From NCBI RefSeq assembly GCF_016746095.1, contig NZ_JAERTY010000012.1:1-64000 (forward strand): a DNA stretch of 64,000 bases, read 5' to 3'. Numbering within the stretch: position 1 is the stretch's first letter; each line of letters opens with the position of its first letter. A program made the position numbers and the translations under genes. Origin of the DNA: Sphingobacterium faecale (lineage in GTDB: Bacteria > Bacteroidota > Bacteroidia > Sphingobacteriales > Sphingobacteriaceae). This document shows positions 17,442 through 26,463 of the stretch, piece by piece. The notes beneath the pieces were generated by a model. That model did no database searches, was not told where the DNA came from, and saw only the letters and a program-made list of their open reading frames with translations.

Positions 17442-18191
17442 TTAAAGTACATTAATACCGAAGTCCATATAAGGCTTTAATAATGGACTGTCTGTATCCA
17501 GTTCGGTTATGAGATAATCTATATTGGCTGCCTCAGAGATGATGAATTTTCTGTTGCTGTTTAATTTTTCACTGATACAGAGTATAGCTGTTTTTTTAGA
17601 TGCTTGCATCATCGCTTTTTTTACCTGAACGATTTCCCAGTCGATATCACTTAATCCATTTTCTACCGAAAATCCATTTGCTCCTAATAGACATAAGTTT
17701 GCTCGTATATCTTTCAGTTGCATAACTACTTCAGAGCCTGTGTGTAAGTAGGAGTCTTTATGTAGCTGCCCTCCTACGGTGTTGACTACGACTCCTTCGT
17801 TCTCAGATAGACTGATGGCTGTCTGTGGACTTATGGTGAAAAAATGCAAAGGGAAATTTACTGGGATATGTTTCGCAAAAGATTGTATGGTTGTACCGCC
17901 TTCGATCAAAATAACCTGATCTCTTTTTAATAGCTGGGTGGCTTTTTGAGCAATTATAACCTTGCTCTCTGCCCCATATACTTCCTCTTCCTTTTTCAAG
18001 GTTTTAGTAAGTGATTTGTTTATCGCTCCTCCATGTACTTTGGTGACAAGGTCAGCTTCTACAAGCTCTTTCAGGTCGCGGCGTACAGTGTCTTCCGATA
18101 CATTTAACAATTCGCTCAGATCGCTAGAAAGAACCTTGTTGTATAAGTTTATTTCCCTTAGAATAATTTTTAATCTTTCTTCTTTAATCAT
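17442..18191 (-). CDS. DeoR-family transcriptional repressor
   Basis: A 249-aa protein with the DeoR N-terminal winged helix (ERLKIILREI, then LSELLNVSEDTVRRDLKEL, then VHGGA) and a C-terminal sugar-phosphate sensor domain of the ISOCOT fold, with IEGGTTIQSFAKHI and GANGFSVENGLSD. Family members bind phosphorylated sugars and repress adjacent catabolic genes. It is divergent from the SusC/SusD/MurQ/hexosaminidase operon, and the spacer holds repeated GCGC-type sites, so it probably represses that operon and itself. The inducer is plausibly an amino-sugar phosphate such as MurNAc-6-P or GlcNAc-6-P (inference). Confidence 0.9.
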   Translation of the reverse strand: MIKEERLKIILREINLYNKVLSSDLSELLNVSEDTVRRDLKELVEADLVTKVHGGAINKSLTKTLKKEEEVYGAESKVIIAQKATQLLKRDQVILIEGGTTIQSFAKHIPVNFPLHFFTISPQTAISLSENEGVVVNTVGGQLHKDSYLHTGSEVVMQLKDIRANLCLLGANGFSVENGLSDIDWEIVQVKKAMMQASKKTAILCISEKLNSNRKFIISEAANIDYLITELDTDSPLLKPYMDFGINVL

Positions 18192-18220
18192 AGCCTTTTG
18201 TTACAATATCCCAAACCTAA

Positions 18221-18417
18221 TTAAAAAGCGCAGCATTTACAACGCGTGCTTAATATGTAATATGCGTTTTTAACAAGTTTGTAAATGCGCTTAAAAGCGC
18301 ATATTTGCTTAAAATATCATTGCTTTACAAATTATTAACGTAATAATAATACAATATTCGTCAAAAATATTTTAATATTCCGATATATGCGTTTATATTT
18401 GAATTCAAACACGCATA
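18221..18417. promoter_or_regulatory. Cluster of DeoR-type operator repeats
   Basis: Related half-sites recur: TTAAAAAGCGCA at 18221-18232, TATGCGTTTTTAA at 18261-18273, the inverted pair ATGCGCTT-AA-AAGCGCAT at 18285-18302, and TATGCGTTT at 18386-18394 facing AAACACGCATA at 18407-18417. They lie between the divergent DeoR gene and the SusC operon, exactly where a repressor would act on both. The core reads TATGCG(C/T)TTTTAA. Confidence 0.65.
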
Positions 18418-18530
18418 AAAAAGAATCGGAAATAGAGAATGAATATTAAATAATTGTCCGAATACTGTAACTGTCAAGTAAGGAAAGCAATAAAAAATAA
18501 TTAGACATTAACCCATAAAAATATTTTGTT

Positions 18531-18761
18531 ATGCGAACAATAAAACATCAGATTTCTGCTTTACTGCTGATTGTGCCTGACCTAGACGCTACTGCTGTAG
18601 CGGGGAATAAATATCGGGAATGCCTTGGTGCTATTCTATCCGAAATCTCGTCGAGCAGCTGGATGAAAGAAAGCTCTCTGTATGCGGAAAATAGGAGGGA
18701 GCCTTTTGTAGGGCAGGCTGAACGTCAAAGGGGAGGAATTAGAGATCTCTGTTATTTGTAG
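18531..18761 (+). CDS. Possible small ORF, 76 aa
   Basis: An open frame beginning ATGCGAACAATAAAACATC in the leader of the SusC operon. Residues 1-25 are mildly hydrophobic, and the rest is Ser/Arg/Glu-rich without a recognisable pattern. It ends 37 bp before the SusC start. It could be a leader peptide or chance; I see no homologue-like feature. Confidence 0.2.
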   Translation: MRTIKHQISALLLIVPDLDATAVAGNKYRECLGAILSEISSSSWMKESSLYAENRREPFVGQAERQRGGIRDLCYL

Positions 18762-18798
18762 AAAGAATTAAACTACCAATTCAATAAATTAATCCAGT

Positions 18799-21700
18799 AT
18801 GAGAATTAAATTAGTCAGTTTCTTGTGCTTGTTTCTAGCAAGTATAAGTGTCAGCTTTTCACAACAGACCAATATTACCGGTGTTGTCAAAGGTGGTAAT
18901 CAGGAGGTTATTTCGGGAGCGAGTATTCGGGTCAAGGGACTCCATACGACGACAACTTCGGACAGGCAAGGTTTTTTTTCGATCCAAGTTAACAGTCTGA
19001 AGGATATCTTGCTCGTTTCCTACCTCGGCTATGAGAGCCGCGAGGTATCCGTATCATCAATTGAAGATATGGTTATCGAATTAAAGCCAAAGAATGATGC
19101 GTTAGAGGAAGTTGTTGTTCTTGGTTATGGCTCTGCTAAGCGAGAGAAAGTGCTTGGTGCAGTCAGTCAGATTGGTGAACAGCAATTTGAAAATAGACCT
19201 GTCACCTCGGTAGGGGCAGCGCTTCAAGGCGCAATTTCTAATCTGCAGGTGACTATGGGAGACGCACAGCCCAATCGGGGTGCTACACTGAATGTGCGCG
19301 GCTTCACATCTGTAAATGGGGGCTCGCCATTGGTGTTGGTCGATGGCGTGCCGGGGGAAATAAATTATTTAAACCCAGAAGATATAGCTTCAGTTAGCGT
19401 CTTGAAAGACGCTTCTTCCGCAGCGATCTATGGGGCTAGAGCTTCGTACGGAGTAATTTTGATTACGACAAAAAGCGGAGGTAAAGGCAAGGTAAATGTT
19501 AAGTACAACAATAATATAGGTGTTAACGAACCACTTCGTACCCCGAAAACGATCAGTTCACCGATGTTGGCAGCTGAGATTCAGCAAGAGGCTTGGCGTG
19601 GGTTTTATGATGCAGATAATGCCGATCTGGTTAAAGTTATCGATTATTTGAAACGCTATGAAAAGGACCCGACGCTAGAACCAGAATGGGTTTCTAATGC
19701 TACCGGGTATGTAACGGGTAGTCCAGTCGACTGGTATGCCGAAATGTTTAATAAAACACAGCCTTTTGCAAAACATACCTTAACTATGGATGGCGGTAAC
19801 GACAAGCTCTCTTTTTTTCTCTCAGGTGGTTATCAAAATCAAAAGGGTGTTTACAAGGTAGCAACAGATGATTTTAAACGTTATAATGGCCGTTCAAAAA
19901 TAGCGTTTGAAGTTAATAAATATTTACACATTACCAATAATACGGAGTACTCTGGAAGAGAGTATGATACGCCGAATAAGTTTGTCACGGGAGGGAATAA
20001 CTTCCAGCGTTTCACTTCTCAGTTTTCACATCCTTGGAGTGCCATTTATACGGCAGATGGGTCATACACCTATGGTGGTATGTTTGCTATAGGTCAGTTG
20101 AAAGAAGGAGGAAGGGACATATCAAAGCAAAGTGTTTTTCGCAATACTTTTAATGCTCAGGCAACCTTGATCCCGGATGTTTTGAAATTGACGGGTGAAT
20201 ATAGCGCTTACTGGAATAAAAACCGAAATGACGTGCAGCGCCTTCGTGTACCCTATAGGCAAAGCAATACTGTTATCACTGAATTGGCATCACAGCCCAA
20301 TGATTATGGTTCGGCTTATAGCCAAGGGTACTTAGGTACGTTTAATCTGTACGCTAATTACACACAGCAGCTTGACGATCATTATTTAGGTGCAACAGTA
20401 GGTGTTAATCAAGAGCAGAATGCGTACAGCACGTTCAATGTGTGGCGTACCAACAATTTGGTTGAGGGACTTGCTTCACTTAATCTGACCAATGGGGACG
20501 CGACCTTAAGTGATAATAAATACGAATGGGCTACATTAGGCTACTTCTACCGTTTAAATTATGACTATAAAAGCACCTATCTTGTGGAGTTTAATGGACG
20601 TTACGATGGTACCTCGCGTTTTCCTAAAGAGAGCAGATGGGGTTTTTTCCCATCGGCGGCAATTGGCTATAATATGGCAAACGAATCTTATTTTGAGCCA
20701 CTCAAACCTTATATCAATGCACTAAAATTACGTGCTAGCTATGGCTCTCTAGGTAATCAGCAAGTGGATACGTACAGCTATATCAGTTCCATGGGCGTTT
20801 CCCAGCTACCTAAAGTGTTGGATGGCGTATATCCACAGCGTGTTGGTGTACCAGGGCTTGTAGCACCAGACTTAACCTGGGAAAAAGTAAATACAGCAAA
20901 CATAGGGCTGGATGTCGCCGCGTTTAAGCAACGCTTACAACTCTCCCTTGATTGGTATAACCGTAAAACAATAGGTATGCTTACTGCAGGGGAAACCTTA
21001 CCTGCTGTGTTGGGTACTGCTGTGCCAAAGGTAAATGCTGCTGATGTTTCTACCAAGGGTTGGGAGATGACTTTAGGCTGGCAAGATCAATTCCAGTTAG
21101 CAAACAAGCCTTTTAATTATGGCGTTCGTGTTGTTCTGTCGGATAATAGAGCGACCATTACGAAGTTTAGTAATACGACTGGGCTCTTGAGCAACTATTA
21201 TAAGGGATATGAGATCGGACAGATATGGGGCTTGACGACAGAGGGGCTTTTTCAATCGGACGAAGAATACAAAACACATGCCGATCAGCGCAAGGTGCAG
21301 GAGGTTGAATACTTACGTGGTGGACATCCTATGGCTGGAGATATCAAGTTTGCAGATCGCAATGGTGACAAAGAAATCAGCTTAGGCAGTAATACGCTTG
21401 CTGATCCGGGAGATCAGCACATCATAGGTAACAGCTCGATACGCCTTCCTTACAGTGTTGGTTTTAACTTTAACTGGAGTAATATTGACCTAAGTGCCTT
21501 TTTTCAGGGCGTAGGTAAGCGTGACTTTTGGCCAGGAAGAGAGTCTGCCTATTTCTGGGGTTTCTACAACCGCTGGAACAATCCGGTTTATGAACATATG
21601 GAAAACAATTATTGGACACCAGAAAACACGGATGCTTATTTTCCGCGCCTGCGTGCTTATCAGGCCAATCCTGCGTCTAGCACACGCTCGCTTTCCGTAG

Positions 21701-21972
21701 TGCAGACACGATATCTTCAAGATGCATCGTATCTACGCCTGAAATCGGTTGTGTTGGGATATAGAATACATAATCCATGGTTAGAACGCGCAGGTATTTC
21801 CAGTATTCGTGTATTCGCATCTGGTGAAAATCTTTTAACATGGACCCGAATGTCAAAAGCACTAGACCCTGAAGCCTTGAATGATGAGGTAGATTCCAAT
21901 ACGTTCAATGGAAGTGGATTTGTTTATCCGGTACAACGCACCATTACAGGCGGTTTAGAAATTAACTTTTAA
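18799..21972 (+). CDS. SusC-like TonB-dependent transporter of the amino-sugar locus
   Basis: A 1057-aa outer-membrane transporter. The signal peptide ends at VSFSQQ, followed by a carboxypeptidase-regulatory-like domain (ITGVVKGGNQEVISGASIRVKG), then LEEVVVLGYGSAKREKVLGAVSQI (TonB-box region), the plug with LNVRGFTSVNGGSPLVLVDGVPG and VSVLKDASSAAIYGARASYGVILITTK, and the barrel ending in LEINF. No STN domain, so control is by the DeoR repressor rather than an ECF sigma factor. It is followed 17 bp later by its SusD partner and then by MurQ and GH20 genes, so the ligand is probably an amino-sugar glycan or muropeptide. Confidence 0.93.
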   Translation: MRIKLVSFLCLFLASISVSFSQQTNITGVVKGGNQEVISGASIRVKGLHTTTTSDRQGFFSIQVNSLKDILLVSYLGYESREVSVSSIEDMVIELKPKNDALEEVVVLGYGSAKREKVLGAVSQIGEQQFENRPVTSVGAALQGAISNLQVTMGDAQPNRGATLNVRGFTSVNGGSPLVLVDGVPGEINYLNPEDIASVSVLKDASSAAIYGARASYGVILITTKSGGKGKVNVKYNNNIGVNEPLRTPKTISSPMLAAEIQQEAWRGFYDADNADLVKVIDYLKRYEKDPTLEPEWVSNATGYVTGSPVDWYAEMFNKTQPFAKHTLTMDGGNDKLSFFLSGGYQNQKGVYKVATDDFKRYNGRSKIAFEVNKYLHITNNTEYSGREYDTPNKFVTGGNNFQRFTSQFSHPWSAIYTADGSYTYGGMFAIGQLKEGGRDISKQSVFRNTFNAQATLIPDVLKLTGEYSAYWNKNRNDVQRLRVPYRQSNTVITELASQPNDYGSAYSQGYLGTFNLYANYTQQLDDHYLGATVGVNQEQNAYSTFNVWRTNNLVEGLASLNLTNGDATLSDNKYEWATLGYFYRLNYDYKSTYLVEFNGRYDGTSRFPKESRWGFFPSAAIGYNMANESYFEPLKPYINALKLRASYGSLGNQQVDTYSYISSMGVSQLPKVLDGVYPQRVGVPGLVAPDLTWEKVNTANIGLDVAAFKQRLQLSLDWYNRKTIGMLTAGETLPAVLGTAVPKVNAADVSTKGWEMTLGWQDQFQLANKPFNYGVRVVLSDNRATITKFSNTTGLLSNYYKGYEIGQIWGLTTEGLFQSDEEYKTHADQRKVQEVEYLRGGHPMAGDIKFADRNGDKEISLGSNTLADPGDQHIIGNSSIRLPYSVGFNFNWSNIDLSAFFQGVGKRDFWPGRESAYFWGFYNRWNNPVYEHMENNYWTPENTDAYFPRLRAYQANPASSTRSLSVVQTRYLQDASYLRLKSVVLGYRIHNPWLERAGISSIRVFASGENLLTWTRMSKALDPEALNDEVDSNTFNGSGFVYPVQRTITGGLEINF

Positions 21973-21989
21973 CGTTCAAACACAAGATC

Positions 21990-23741
21990 ATGAAAAAATT
22001 AAATTTCACCCTTATATCATTATGCTGCATGTTGGGATTGTTGTCCTGCAGCAAAGATTTACTAGAAAAATTCCCGCTCACAGAAGTCAGTCCGCAGCGT
22101 TTTTTCAAAAATGAGCAGGACCTCATTTTATACACCAATAGTTTTTACAATTACCTCAACGGGACTAATGTATTTACGGCTGACAATTCTAGTGATAACG
22201 TAGAGCAAAACTCAGTAGGCAAAACCATGTCGGGTATATGGCAAGTTCCAGAAACTGCTTCCGAAGCCGGTTGGACCTGGACTGAATTGCGTGAGATCAA
22301 TTATTTTTTACAGCAGGTAGACAAAGCCGATATAGAGGAAAAAGTTAAGAATAACTACATCGGATTGGCTCGCTTTTTTAGAGCGCTGTTTTACTTCGAA
22401 AAAATGAAGCGTTTTGGCGATGTACCATGGTATTCGACTCCATTAGAAACGAACAGTCCTGAATTATACAAAGGCCGTGATACTCGAGAGCTGATTACGG
22501 ATTCTATTATTGCCGATTTAGATTTTGCCGTTCAATACCTCAATACTACGAAAAATGTGAGTCGGGTAAACAAATGGACCGCTCTTGCATTAAAGTCAAG
22601 AGTGTGTCTGTTTGAAGGTACCTATCGGAAGTACCATACCTATCTCGATTTAGGTAGTTCTTCAGCTGCATTGTTAACGCAAGCGGTCACTGCGGCGGAT
22701 GAAATTATGAAGTCGGGTCCCTATAAATTGTATTCGACCAATAATCCGACCGTAGACTACCTGACGCTTTTTTCAGCAGATAAGGCTAAAGATGATGAAG
22801 TTATTCTGGCTGAAGCCTATGATACCGAACTTAAGCGATTCCATGCTGCTAATAATATATTTAATGTGGCTACTACAGGAGGAGGGGTAGGACTTACTAA
22901 AGCATTAATGGATTCCTATTTAACGATTACAGGTAAGCCTTTCTCTTCGGTATCGGGATATGACACACAGATGTTTTCAGAAGAGACTAAAGATAGAGAT
23001 CCGCGCTTGAGTCAGACTATCCGGACACCTGGCTATAAGCGCATAGGTAGTGCCACGGTGTTGCTGCCTGATTTTGCAACCGCTCCAACGGGTTATCAGA
23101 ATATAAAATTTGTGAGTGGTGTAGATCAAGATAATTACAATACCAATGCTAATGATATTCCGTTATTTCGTTTTGCAGAAGTGTTGTTGAACTTTGCGGA
23201 AGCAAAAGCTGAATTAGGTAGCTTATCCCAAGCTGAGGTGGACCGTTCGATCAATCTGATACGTAAGAGAGCGGGCATTCCTAATTTAGTGATTGGTGCT
23301 ATTCAGACAGACCCATTGATGCGCACACACAATCCGGGCATAGTGGACGACCTGCTGCTAGAGGTGCGGCGCGAACGCAGGGTGGAGCTGGCCATGGAAG
23401 GATTCCGTTACTATGATGTCATGCGTTGGAAACTGGGTAAAAACTTCACTAACGTTTTTGAAGGTATGTATTTCCCTGCAAAGGGAGAGCATGATCTGGA
23501 TGGTGATGGTAAGAATGATTTTGCTGTTGTTGATGCTTTACCTAACCCTAAGGTCCCAGGTATTCAATATTTTGTCCTAGGTACCAGGAAGCTTTCTGAG
23601 GGGACCAAAGGCCGTATTCTGGTATCCCCAAACATTCAGAAGAAATTTGACGAACCTAAAAACTATCTATACCCCCTGCCGCGTACGGAGATGGTGTTAA
23701 ATCCAGCATTAAAACCTCAAAATACAGGTTGGGGAGAATAA
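21990..23741 (+). CDS. SusD-like surface lipoprotein of the amino-sugar locus
   Basis: A 583-aa lipoprotein with lipobox LLSCSKDLLEKFP, the SusD core (YIGLARFFRALFYFEKMKRFGDVPWY), RFAEVLLNFAEAKAELG and RRERRVELAMEGFRYYDVMRWK, and an end typical of the family (YPLPRTEMVLNPALKPQNTGW). It binds the ligand at the surface and closes over the SusC barrel encoded upstream. Full length for the family. Confidence 0.93.
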   Translation: MKKLNFTLISLCCMLGLLSCSKDLLEKFPLTEVSPQRFFKNEQDLILYTNSFYNYLNGTNVFTADNSSDNVEQNSVGKTMSGIWQVPETASEAGWTWTELREINYFLQQVDKADIEEKVKNNYIGLARFFRALFYFEKMKRFGDVPWYSTPLETNSPELYKGRDTRELITDSIIADLDFAVQYLNTTKNVSRVNKWTALALKSRVCLFEGTYRKYHTYLDLGSSSAALLTQAVTAADEIMKSGPYKLYSTNNPTVDYLTLFSADKAKDDEVILAEAYDTELKRFHAANNIFNVATTGGGVGLTKALMDSYLTITGKPFSSVSGYDTQMFSEETKDRDPRLSQTIRTPGYKRIGSATVLLPDFATAPTGYQNIKFVSGVDQDNYNTNANDIPLFRFAEVLLNFAEAKAELGSLSQAEVDRSINLIRKRAGIPNLVIGAIQTDPLMRTHNPGIVDDLLLEVRRERRVELAMEGFRYYDVMRWKLGKNFTNVFEGMYFPAKGEHDLDGDGKNDFAVVDALPNPKVPGIQYFVLGTRKLSEGTKGRILVSPNIQKKFDEPKNYLYPLPRTEMVLNPALKPQNTGWGE

Positions 23742-23773
23742 AATGAATGTACAACTAATCAATATAAATACAC

Positions 23774-24610
23774 ATGATAAAACCATCAGACAAAATTACA
23801 GAACAGCCTTCCAAATACCGTCATCTGGAAAAGATGACGGTGGCCGAGTTGACAAAAAACATTAACAATGAAGATAAAACTGTCGCCCTTGCCATTGAGC
23901 AACAGTTGCCACAACTGAATAGGTTAATTGAAGCACTTGTGGTGAAATTAAAGGCAGGTGGTAGACTGTTTTACGTAGGCGCAGGAAGTGGTGGACGTCT
24001 TTCGGTCTTAGATGCGATCGAGATGCCAACTACCTACGGCGTTCCGAAAGAACTGTTTAATGTTGTTCTTGCTGGTAGAATAGAACACTTGATAGAAGCT
24101 TTAGAAGAAAAGGAAGATGATCTATATGAAGGAGTTCTTCAGTTGGAGGAATTAGAAGTAAGTGATAAGGATTTTGTTATTGGTATATCAGCCAGTGGTA
24201 CAACACCTTTCGTACTTCAGGCTTTAAAATACTGTCAATCTAAGGGAATTACGACAGCCTCGATTGTGAATAACCCGAATAGCGAAATATCGTCTTATTC
24301 CAACTATCCGGTTGAAGTTATTACCGGTCCTGAGTTTATATCAGGGAGTACACGTATGAAATGTGGTACTTCACAAAAGATGATTTTTGATATGATCAGC
24401 ACAGCTAGTATGGTACAGTTGGGACGTGTTGAAGATAATAAAATGGTATATGTAAATTTGATCAATGACAAGATTATCGATCGTGCCAATAAAATACTGA
24501 TGGAAAAAACCGGAATTAAGGATTATGATTTTGCGAAGGAACTTTTGTTAAAGGCGGGTAGCGTAGTGGCGGCAACAGAAACCTGGCATGCTGAAAAAAA
24601 TAAACCATGA
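23774..24610 (+). CDS. murQ: N-acetylmuramic acid 6-phosphate etherase MurQ
   Basis: A 278-aa SIS-domain protein. Near the N-terminus it has TEQPSKYRHLEKMTVAEL, then GGRLFYVGAGSGGRLSVLDA, DFVIGISASGTTPFVLQAL, and the MurQ signature ISGSTRMKCGTSQK. In most MurQ proteins the residue after the Lys is Ala, here Cys. The enzyme cleaves the lactyl ether of MurNAc-6-P to GlcNAc-6-P and lactate in the cytoplasm. It sits in the SusC/D operon and overlaps the next gene by 4 bp. It needs MurNAc-6-P, but no MurNAc kinase is encoded in this window. It is slightly shorter than the usual 295-300 aa. Confidence 0.93.
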   Translation: MIKPSDKITEQPSKYRHLEKMTVAELTKNINNEDKTVALAIEQQLPQLNRLIEALVVKLKAGGRLFYVGAGSGGRLSVLDAIEMPTTYGVPKELFNVVLAGRIEHLIEALEEKEDDLYEGVLQLEELEVSDKDFVIGISASGTTPFVLQALKYCQSKGITTASIVNNPNSEISSYSNYPVEVITGPEFISGSTRMKCGTSQKMIFDMISTASMVQLGRVEDNKMVYVNLINDKIIDRANKILMEKTGIKDYDFAKELLLKAGSVVAATETWHAEKNKP

Positions 24611-26460
24611 AAAACATGACTTTTAACCCACTGTTGCTATTGATCTTTTTAGGGACTTTTAACCTGTGCCAAGCACAGGTTATCACTGATTATAGTGTAG
24701 GCTTTTCCCAGAGGTCTCTAGACCCGGACCAGCGGCTGCTCTCGCTTGCTCTTGCGGGCTATGGGCTGCCAGCAGAGGGGCGCTTTAGTCTTAGCTGGGA
24801 CAGAATCGATGGTGCTGACATGGAGTCTGAGGCTAGAAAGATATTTGAAGCCCAACACCGAACCCTATACCATAACAAAGCCAAGATGACTCTGCGGCAG
24901 GATGGTGAGCTATATTTGCACCGAAATAAAAAACAGAAGTTGATTTCTGGTGAACATAGCTTTCAGCTTGTTCAGGCCTATTCCGATTTGCTTATTGGGC
25001 AGGACAGGCAACAACAATTGTGGCGCGCTGTATTTAATAAAGATGAGGTCAGTTGGCAAAAAATTAAACAGCTGAAAGAGACTGTCGCTTTTACTGTTCT
25101 GGGCAATAATTTGATAACAATTGATGGCCAAGAGCGCATGTGGCGTGTAAGTCTAGTCAATAATCCTACTTTCGAAAAGGTGCAGATCGGACGTTTCAAT
25201 GGATTTACGTTTAATATTCATATTGATGCCCTGCAGACTATAGATGGACAGTTGTATGCGTTGGATGATCAAGGGCATGTGTATCGAGCAGTACACAGTA
25301 CTGATCATAGTTTGGAGACTTCTGCTTTTATGATACAACAGGGCAAAGATAAGCTTCTGGTGCTTACATTAGACCTATGTGGCGTCAATTTCTCTTTCAC
25401 ACATGAGGTCAAAGAGAAGATAGCTAAGAAGCTGAGATTACCAGTAAACGCGATCCTGATTAATGCGTCACATACACATTTTGCACCGGTATCACAGGCT
25501 TGGACCACCTGGGCTGATTACTACCAGAAACCCGATAGCAATTATCTGAATCAGGTCATTGCGCCAGCAATGATCAGTGCTGCAGAAGAAGCTAGCAAAA
25601 AGCTTCAACCTGGTTTCATTTATTTTGGAAGAGGGGAGACTTTTATTGGAACAAACCGCAATAAAGAGCGAAATGGACAGGGGCCTGTTGATCGGGCACT
25701 GGATGTTATCCGGGTGATGGACAGGTCCAATCAACTGCTTGGTGTAGTTTTTCTAACAGGCTGTCACCCTGTTTTCAAAAATAAAGGGGCAGAAGCTTTT
25801 ACCATCAGTGCCAATTTTCCAGGTGTCGCACGTCGACATATCAAGGAAGAACTTGGACCTGTACACACACTCTTTATTCAAGGGTGTGCCGGTGACATAA
25901 ATCCCATCACTGATGATTTTCGCGAGACTGGAACTTCTCTGGGCAAGGACGTTTTACAGGTGCTGGCCTCCTCTATGGAGCCGGTACAGGGCGCATTAAC
26001 GTCCTATCTGGATAGCGTGCTCATTCCTGTTAAACCGATGAGCAGGGAAGAGTTGGATGCATTTCGAAAACAAAATATGGAACTAAAACAGCAGACGGTA
26101 CAGTCTGAGAAGAATATCCGTTGGGTAAAATTGATGGGCACACGCTATGACAAGCAACAATTGCGGAATGTACTTCCTGTTTACTACCAGACTTTAAATG
26201 TAGGTTCGTGGAAACTTTTCGGTCTTTCCCGTGAGGCGGTGACCTCATACGGTATGAAGATCCGCGAATTATGGCCTGATCAAAACGTCAGTGTAGCCGG
26301 TTATTGCAACGATGTGGCCAGCTATCTGCCCGACGCCTGGCATATCAAACATAAGGTGTATGAAGGCTATGAGTCTTTTTTCTGGTATGGACAGGAGGGA
26401 ATCCCACCGATTAATGTACAAGAAATTATATTGGAAGACATAAAAATGAAAAATAGATAA
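24607..26460 (+). CDS. Exported neutral-ceramidase-like hydrolase with a repeat domain
   Basis: A 617-aa protein with a signal peptide (LLLLIFLGTFNLCQAQ). Residues of the neutral/alkaline ceramidase N-domain are visible: LTLDLCGVNF, NASHTHFAPVSQ (zinc-site His pair), VVFLTGCHPVF, FPGVARRHI, and LFIQGCAGDINP. Between residues about 75 and 230 an extra region inserts, with repeated short strands around Trp-Arg pairs (QQQLWRAVFN, QERMWRVSLV, GHVYRAVH) like a tectonin or small propeller. Relatives hydrolyse N-acyl amide bonds in lipids. In a MurQ/GH20 locus it may act on an N-acyl amino sugar or lipid-linked substrate (inference). It overlaps murQ by 4 bp, and the GH20 gene starts 3 bp after its stop. 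Confidence 0.75.
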   Translation: MKNMTFNPLLLLIFLGTFNLCQAQVITDYSVGFSQRSLDPDQRLLSLALAGYGLPAEGRFSLSWDRIDGADMESEARKIFEAQHRTLYHNKAKMTLRQDGELYLHRNKKQKLISGEHSFQLVQAYSDLLIGQDRQQQLWRAVFNKDEVSWQKIKQLKETVAFTVLGNNLITIDGQERMWRVSLVNNPTFEKVQIGRFNGFTFNIHIDALQTIDGQLYALDDQGHVYRAVHSTDHSLETSAFMIQQGKDKLLVLTLDLCGVNFSFTHEVKEKIAKKLRLPVNAILINASHTHFAPVSQAWTTWADYYQKPDSNYLNQVIAPAMISAAEEASKKLQPGFIYFGRGETFIGTNRNKERNGQGPVDRALDVIRVMDRSNQLLGVVFLTGCHPVFKNKGAEAFTISANFPGVARRHIKEELGPVHTLFIQGCAGDINPITDDFRETGTSLGKDVLQVLASSMEPVQGALTSYLDSVLIPVKPMSREELDAFRKQNMELKQQTVQSEKNIRWVKLMGTRYDKQQLRNVLPVYYQTLNVGSWKLFGLSREAVTSYGMKIRELWPDQNVSVAGYCNDVASYLPDAWHIKHKVYEGYESFFWYGQEGIPPINVQEIILEDIKMKNR

Positions 26461-26463
26461 GAT

